From: Paenibacillus lactis
Lineage (GTDB): Bacteria > Bacillota > Bacilli > Paenibacillales > Paenibacillaceae
Length of the DNA: 64,000 nt
Assembly: GCF_017873605.1 (NCBI RefSeq)
Contig: NZ_JAGGKI010000013.1
Location: forward strand, 62,001 to 126,000
Reading direction: 5' to 3'
The first letter of the stretch is position 1. Each line of letters begins with the position of its first letter. The notes below the pieces were generated by a model that was given only the letters and a program-made list of their open reading frames with translations, did no database searches and was not told the origin of the DNA. The position numbers and the translations under genes are program-made. Below are positions 59,777-64,000 of this stretch, one piece after another.

Positions 59777-62545
59777 ATGCAAAAAAGGGTCGTTTACGCA
59801 AAAAAGAGCTTGGTTTTCATGCTTGCGCTCATGCTGGTTCTCGTATCGCAATGGTGGCTCGCCGCTCCAGCGGATGCACGGGTGGACAAAGCATTCGGCG
59901 AACCGGTAACCATCGGTTCCCCAATTGAGAATGTAGCCATTTTTGATGCAGCTTTCGGCAAAGAAGATGGCAGGGATGTCATGTATACGACGGTAACGGG
60001 CAAGCCGGCCATCTTCCAGGTTGTTGATCTGGTCAGCAGGGAGGTGCTGCGCAAATACAGACTGGAAGGAACCGAGAGCTCCTGGACTCATGTAACCCTG
60101 CCGGACGGTACAGTCTATATTGGCGGTAACGGCAAGCTGTATACGTATTCGCCTGCAACGAAAGAGCTGCGCGATCTGGGCGGGATCGGAGAGAGCGTTG
60201 TTTATGGGCTGACATATGACGAGCAGGGCAGGGTCTATTTCGGTTCTTATCCGAATGCCAAGGTAGGCCGCTATGATCCCTCCACCGGCGAGATGAGAGA
60301 TTACGGCAGCGTGATGCCTGGCCAGAGCTATACCCGGGCCACGGCCTACCATAACGGATACTTGTATGCTGGGATCGGCATTCAGGGAAGCCTTGTGAAA
60401 GTGAACGTGGAAACGGGGGAGAAAGAGCCTATTCCGCTGCCGACATACGGCGGTGCGGTGCAGAATGCGCAAGTCTATCAGCTTGATGCTGCCGGCAAGT
60501 ATATCGTAGCCGGCTTGAGCGGAGGGAATAACGCACTGCTGTTCTATGACACGGAAGCCGGGGCTTGGAGCGACACCTATTTTCTGGACAATAAGGGGAT
60601 TCGTTTATCGTATGGCGAGCCGGGCAGCAATAAGGTGTATTTCGTACAGAACAACCGATTGATGGAGCTGGATCTCATCTCGATGGAGGCGGTCGACACC
60701 GGAATCGAATATACCACCTATCTTCGCAATACCGCTTGGATCGAGATGCCGAATGATCCGGATCTCCCGGGAAAATCGCTTGCGACCGTCATGTGGTCGG
60801 GGGCGGTTGCTTATATGAATTTGGAGACGAAGAAGGTCAAGTCGGTTACCTACCCGTTCTCTGGTAATCCGATTCCGATCCAAACGCTGGAGAAAGGGCC
60901 CGACGGCAAGCTGTACATGAGCGGCTATCCTGGAGGAAAAGGGGCTTCATATTCCCCGATCACCGGCGAAATCGAGACCTTCTCCTTAGGTCAGGCCGAA
61001 GGCATGGCTGCACTCGGTGACAAAATGTACTTCGGTCTCTATCCGGGAGGCCGCATTTGGGAGCTGGACGTCAATCAGCCGATCCAGGATGGGGTGAATC
61101 CGAAAGAGATTTATAAAATTCCCCACCAGGACAGGCCGTTCATCATGACGCCTGGCGATGGCAAGCTGTTTATCGGCACGATCCCGGACTACGGCGAGCT
61201 GGGAGGCTCGCTGACCGTGTATGATCCTTCGCTCGGGCCTGAGCAAGGGTTTACCGTCTATGAAGATGTCGTGCACAACCAATCGATTGTCGGCCTTGCC
61301 GTCCGCAACGGGAAGCTGTATGGTTCGACTACCGTGGCCGGCGGGCTTGGCATCGATCCGACGGAGACGGCAGCCAAAATATTTGTGTGGGATATCGCCA
61401 GCGGTAAAAAGCTTCAGGAATTCGTTCCTTCGATCCCGGGCGCAACCGTTCAACCAGGGATGATCAGCGGACTCAGCATCGGCCCTGACGGATTGCTGTG
61501 GGCAGCGGCGGACGGGACGATCTTCGCCATGGACCCGGAGACGATGAACATCGTGAAGAGCGCGAATATTTATCCGTCCGTATCCAATTATGGAAGATGG
61601 CGCCCGGCACACATCCGGTGGGGCGAAGACGGTTATATGTACACCACGCTTGCGGGCAGGATTACCGTGATCGATCCGAACGAGCCGGAAGCGGCGGTCA
61701 CGCTGTCGACAACGCCATTGATGACGCTCGGTGATGACGGACATATCTATTATTCGGATGATACCTTACTTAAAAAAATCGAAGTGACGAAAGGCGACGG
61801 AGCCGTTCACATTCCGATCGAGCTCCCAATCTTGAACGGAAGCTTTGACCAATCTGCAGAGAACGGCATGATCCCCGGCTGGAGCCCCTTGTTCAATAAA
61901 ACGCCGAACGTGTCTTTCGGATTAAGCAATGAGCAGAGCGTAAGCGGCCCGAGCAGCTTGTACATCACGGATGCTTCCGCGACGGAAACGGTGGCCGTTG
62001 CATCCGATTCCGTTCCCGTGAAGCCCGGGACGGCGTATACGGCGAGATTCCAGGTTTACCTTAAGGAAGGACGCACCCTTGCATCAATGAACTACTATGA
62101 TGCCAACCATAAGCAAGTGGGCGGGACCTCGCTTCAAATTACAGCAGGCAGTGGCAAATGGCAGCAGCTTGAGATGAGCGCCGTCGCTCCGGAGAATGCA
62201 GCTTACGTAAGATTGGTCTTGTTCTGCTCCCAGCTGTGGACGACGAAGGCGTATTATGATGATGCATCCATATCCTATACGGAGACAGTCACGCCGGATC
62301 AGCTGCCGGATTGGCTGGAGTCCCAAATCGACCAAGGGAAGGTTCGACACCCGCTCGCGCAGCAGCTTACAAATGCAATTCGGCAAGCGCATTTCCACTA
62401 TGGGGAGGGACGCCTCGAACAAGCCGTTCATCAGTTGGAAAATGCGCTGAAGCATCTGGAACGCTCGGGGGAGGAGGACATCCAGGCAAATGCCCGGAAT
62501 GGGATCCAAAGCGTAATCCGCGCGTTCATCCAGTCCTGGCAATGA
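59777..62545 (+). CDS. Large secreted propeller protein with CBM and FIMAH domains
   Basis: A 922-residue secreted protein. Signal peptide at 1-36 (SLVFMLALMLVLVSQWWLAAPADA). Residues about 45-670 form a multi-bladed beta-propeller (blades with YIGGNGKLYTYSPAT, VYFGSYPNAKVGRYDPSTGE, LYMSGYPGGKGASYSPITGE patterns). About 683-835 is a jelly-roll carbohydrate-binding-like domain (NGSFDQ, PGWSPLF). About 840-922 is a FIMAH-type helical domain (LPDWLESQIDQG, LEQAVHQLENALKHL). The likely role is in polysaccharide use at the cell surface. A cre site before the gene points to glucose repression. GGGGGAT precedes ATG 59777. Confidence 0.87.
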   Translation: MQKRVVYAKKSLVFMLALMLVLVSQWWLAAPADARVDKAFGEPVTIGSPIENVAIFDAAFGKEDGRDVMYTTVTGKPAIFQVVDLVSREVLRKYRLEGTESSWTHVTLPDGTVYIGGNGKLYTYSPATKELRDLGGIGESVVYGLTYDEQGRVYFGSYPNAKVGRYDPSTGEMRDYGSVMPGQSYTRATAYHNGYLYAGIGIQGSLVKVNVETGEKEPIPLPTYGGAVQNAQVYQLDAAGKYIVAGLSGGNNALLFYDTEAGAWSDTYFLDNKGIRLSYGEPGSNKVYFVQNNRLMELDLISMEAVDTGIEYTTYLRNTAWIEMPNDPDLPGKSLATVMWSGAVAYMNLETKKVKSVTYPFSGNPIPIQTLEKGPDGKLYMSGYPGGKGASYSPITGEIETFSLGQAEGMAALGDKMYFGLYPGGRIWELDVNQPIQDGVNPKEIYKIPHQDRPFIMTPGDGKLFIGTIPDYGELGGSLTVYDPSLGPEQGFTVYEDVVHNQSIVGLAVRNGKLYGSTTVAGGLGIDPTETAAKIFVWDIASGKKLQEFVPSIPGATVQPGMISGLSIGPDGLLWAAADGTIFAMDPETMNIVKSANIYPSVSNYGRWRPAHIRWGEDGYMYTTLAGRITVIDPNEPEAAVTLSTTPLMTLGDDGHIYYSDDTLLKKIEVTKGDGAVHIPIELPILNGSFDQSAENGMIPGWSPLFNKTPNVSFGLSNEQSVSGPSSLYITDASATETVAVASDSVPVKPGTAYTARFQVYLKEGRTLASMNYYDANHKQVGGTSLQITAGSGKWQQLEMSAVAPENAAYVRLVLFCSQLWTTKAYYDDASISYTETVTPDQLPDWLESQIDQGKVRHPLAQQLTNAIRQAHFHYGEGRLEQAVHQLENALKHLERSGEEDIQANARNGIQSVIRAFIQSWQ

Positions 62546-62917
62546 AATAGTTATAAGAATTCATTTTATTTGGTCCATGAAGAGAGAGCTGGAAATTAAC
62601 CCTTTCCATGCTCTCTTTTTTGTGCGAATGGATCGTATGGGTGCTCATTTCAGGCATTTGCCCAGAATTTCGTCTAGCGTTTATACTAAGAAGGTGAGTT
62701 GAAGAGTATAATATATGATCTGATACAAGTAATAACCAAGAAGCTGTCCAGGATCGGCAATGGAACGCTAGCCCTTATTCCGATTGTTGCTTGTCAAAGG
62801 TCCCGCACGGCATTTACAGTCATAAGTGGACAAGCACAAGTGCGAGCCTGCAAAACGCTGATCCTTTCGAGCGTAAAGATCTATGCAAGTTATGCTGATA
62901 GCCAAATGAGGTGGCTT
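62546..62917. other. Gap before the kinase-like gene
   Basis: Contains the propeller terminator (62582-62621) and the leader of the next gene. The frame continues from 62699 but its text has no recognisable domain and no good ribosome site. I see nothing else. Confidence 0.6.
62582..62621 (+). terminator. Terminator of the propeller gene
   Basis: GAGAGC-TGGAAA pairs with TTTCCA-GCTCTC around a TTAACCC loop, then six T. Confidence 0.8.
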
Positions 62918-63595
62918 ATGAACACGGAAGAATGGAAGCAGGCTGAAAAGGCTTTATCCAGCATGGAGGTCATGAAGCAGGGAACTAACGATCCGGTGAC
63001 CATTGAAGGCGAATCGAATGACCTGCACTGCATCGGGATCGGCACAGATGCTGCGGTATTTGTCTATGAACCGCTGCCACACTATGCTTACAAGTTGTAC
63101 GCGGCAGAAGCGCTTCCCAAAAAGGAAGCCGAAATTCGCGTGTACAGCTCTCTGCAAGGAAGCCCTTATTTCCCTACGTTTTACGGTGCGGGAGAGCGTT
63201 ATGTGGCGATCAGCCGGGAGAGCGGGATGACATTGTATGATTGTCTACTGTACGGCGTGCCGGTACCGAGGCAAGTCATTGATGATGTGGAGGCAGCACG
63301 AAGCTTCGTCAGGGAGAAAGGGCTCAATCCCAGAGATATTCATTTGAAAAATGTGCTGCTGCAAAACGGCCGTGGCAAAGTGCTGGATGTTTCAGAGTAT
63401 ATCCAGAGCGGTAACGACAGGCGATGGGAGCATCTTCTGTGGGCGTACGACAATGTGTATCCGCTCATCGAAGGCAAGAAGCTGCCGCTGTGGGTATTGG
63501 AGGCGGTGAAGAACGGGTATTATCGGCTCGATCCGTCCAGCGTTAATCTGCAGGAATTCGCCGAGCGGATCAAAAAGCTGTTTTTCAACCGGTAG
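62918..63595 (+). CDS. Small serine/threonine kinase-like protein (YrzF-type)
   Basis: A 225-residue protein kinase-like fold. A Lys-containing beta strand (YAYKLYAAEALPKKEAEIRVY), the catalytic-loop equivalent GLNPRDIHLKNVLL (HRD reads PRD, and the Asp, Lys and Asn remain) and a metal-Asp in KVLDVSEYIQ (DFG reads DVS). Helix-C Glu is in KKEAEIRV. It resembles YrzF/YbdM-like small kinases of Bacillus, whose substrates are unknown. ATGAGGTGG just upstream supports ATG 62918, not the open frame from 62699. Confidence 0.82.
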   Translation: MNTEEWKQAEKALSSMEVMKQGTNDPVTIEGESNDLHCIGIGTDAAVFVYEPLPHYAYKLYAAEALPKKEAEIRVYSSLQGSPYFPTFYGAGERYVAISRESGMTLYDCLLYGVPVPRQVIDDVEAARSFVREKGLNPRDIHLKNVLLQNGRGKVLDVSEYIQSGNDRRWEHLLWAYDNVYPLIEGKKLPLWVLEAVKNGYYRLDPSSVNLQEFAERIKKLFFNR

Positions 63596-63625
63596 CTTGC
63601 AGAACGGATGTCCCTGTCAATTGAA

Positions 63626-63656
63626 GAAACCGCGTATGCTGCGCGGTTTCTTTTTT
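63626..63656 (+). terminator. Terminator of the kinase-like gene
   Basis: GAAACCGCG pairs with CGCGGTTTC across a 7-nt loop, then six T (63651-63656). Confidence 0.88.
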
Positions 63657-63741
63657 ATGTAAATGTGAGAGCTCTTACCCCTGGCGGTATCCATCGAACG
63701 GACATGCCCTAATCAGGTGCACAGCTGGTCCCGTTTGGTTG

Positions 63742-64000
63742 TCAAAACATGCTCCAATCAAGCTCTCTCGATATAACCTCCAGTAAATGCACGCCAGCTT
63801 GGCTGTTTCCCTTGTCGTTAAGCGCGGGGCCGAATACGCCAATGCCGTACTGTCCGGGGACAAGCGCTAAGATGCCGCCGGAGACCCCGCTTTTGGCGGG
63901 CAGCCCGACCTGAATGGCGAATTCGCCTGACGCATTGTACATTCCGCATGTCGTCATGAAGGTTTTGGCGATCTGAACGTATCGCCTTGGGATCAGCCGG
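63742..64000 (-). CDS. glsA: Glutaminase, C-terminal part
   Basis: The visible 85 residues, extending to the window edge (RLIPRRYVQIAKTFM, then TTCGMYNASGEFAIQVG, PAKSGVSGGILALVPGQ and GIGVFGPALNDKGNS), are the C-terminal half of a serine-type glutaminase that turns glutamine into glutamate and ammonia. The catalytic serine of the beta-lactamase-like SxxK motif is outside the window; the conserved GVGGGI-type loop reads GVSGGI. The end REL-DWSMF is typical. The start lies beyond 64000. Confidence 0.93.
   Translation of the reverse strand, partial: RLIPRRYVQIAKTFMTTCGMYNASGEFAIQVGLPAKSGVSGGILALVPGQYGIGVFGPALNDKGNSQAGVHLLEVISRELDWSMF

Noticed and set aside
62699..62917. 73-residue N-terminal extension of the kinase-like protein
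   Set aside because: No domain and no ribosome site at its start; a good site precedes ATG 62918.

Overview
The window looks like chromosomal DNA from a Paenibacillus-type, low-to-mid GC, spore-forming Firmicute. Evidence: strong AGGAGG ribosome binding sites, frequent TTG/GTG starts, a T-box leader, a yybP-ykoY (Mn) riboswitch, a cre site, an NreABC oxygen/nitrate system, DUF3231 and Mn-catalase genes of the spore-former type, and a FIMAH-domain secreted protein. Species cannot be fixed from the sequence alone. No rRNA, tRNA, CRISPR array, prophage or insertion sequence was seen.

Layout. 1-3.2 kb: tail of an unidentified gene, a divergent IF-3 paralogue, then a T-box leader and a glutaminyl-tRNA synthetase with altered signature motifs. 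3.2-16 kb: pentapeptide-repeat protein; an operon of two small DMT transporters around a Crp/Fnr regulator plus a Nudix hydrolase; an MFS transporter; a TetR-controlled DoxX/TetR/DUF2269 operon; a Bcr/CflA exporter; a lipoprotein phosphodiesterase; a divergent MocR regulator and EamA transporter; small membrane protein. 16-17.6 kb: divergent DUF3231 and manganese catalase. 17.8-32.1 kb: the main functional island for anaerobic nitrate respiration and nitric oxide defence. It runs: cysteine-free Crp/Fnr regulator, hmp (opposite strand), di-iron repair protein (ScdA/RIC), narGHJI, nreABC, a NarK-type transporter fused to a PAS domain, and ywiC. Matching CRP-type sites sit about 42 bp upstream of the predicted start points of both hmp and the repair gene, and NreC-like GGG-N4-CCC boxes sit upstream of narG and narK.

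32-50 kb: accessory metabolism and transport: MFS exporter, a nested tandem repeat, aldo/keto reductase, CYP152-type peroxygenase, flavin reductase with divergent ArsR regulator, FMN reductase, Eis-like acetyltransferase, DUF421, TerC behind a manganese riboswitch with two terminators, an ABC exporter behind a putative leader peptide, a pyridoxamine-oxidase-like protein, a WD40/TolB-like propeller, a DinB remnant, an AraC regulator and a VOC protein. 50.3-56.3 kb: a complete PTS catabolic operon (PRD activator with a probable ATT start, EIIA, EIIB, EIIC, phosphotriesterase-like hydrolase, creatininase-family amidohydrolase) of unknown substrate. 56.4-64 kb: mscL, a secreted protein made of two duplicated GH-like barrels, a 0.7-kb intergenic region ending in a cre site, a large secreted propeller/CBM/FIMAH protein, a small kinase-like protein and the 3' end of a glutaminase gene.

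The most attractive candidates for new biology are the nitrate transporter-PAS fusion inside the Nre cluster, the PTS-lactonase/amidase operon, the double-terminator manganese riboswitch, the leader-peptide attenuator before the ABC exporter, and the IF-3/GlnRS paralogue pair. All regulatory assignments come from motif reading by eye; no database search or folding program was run.
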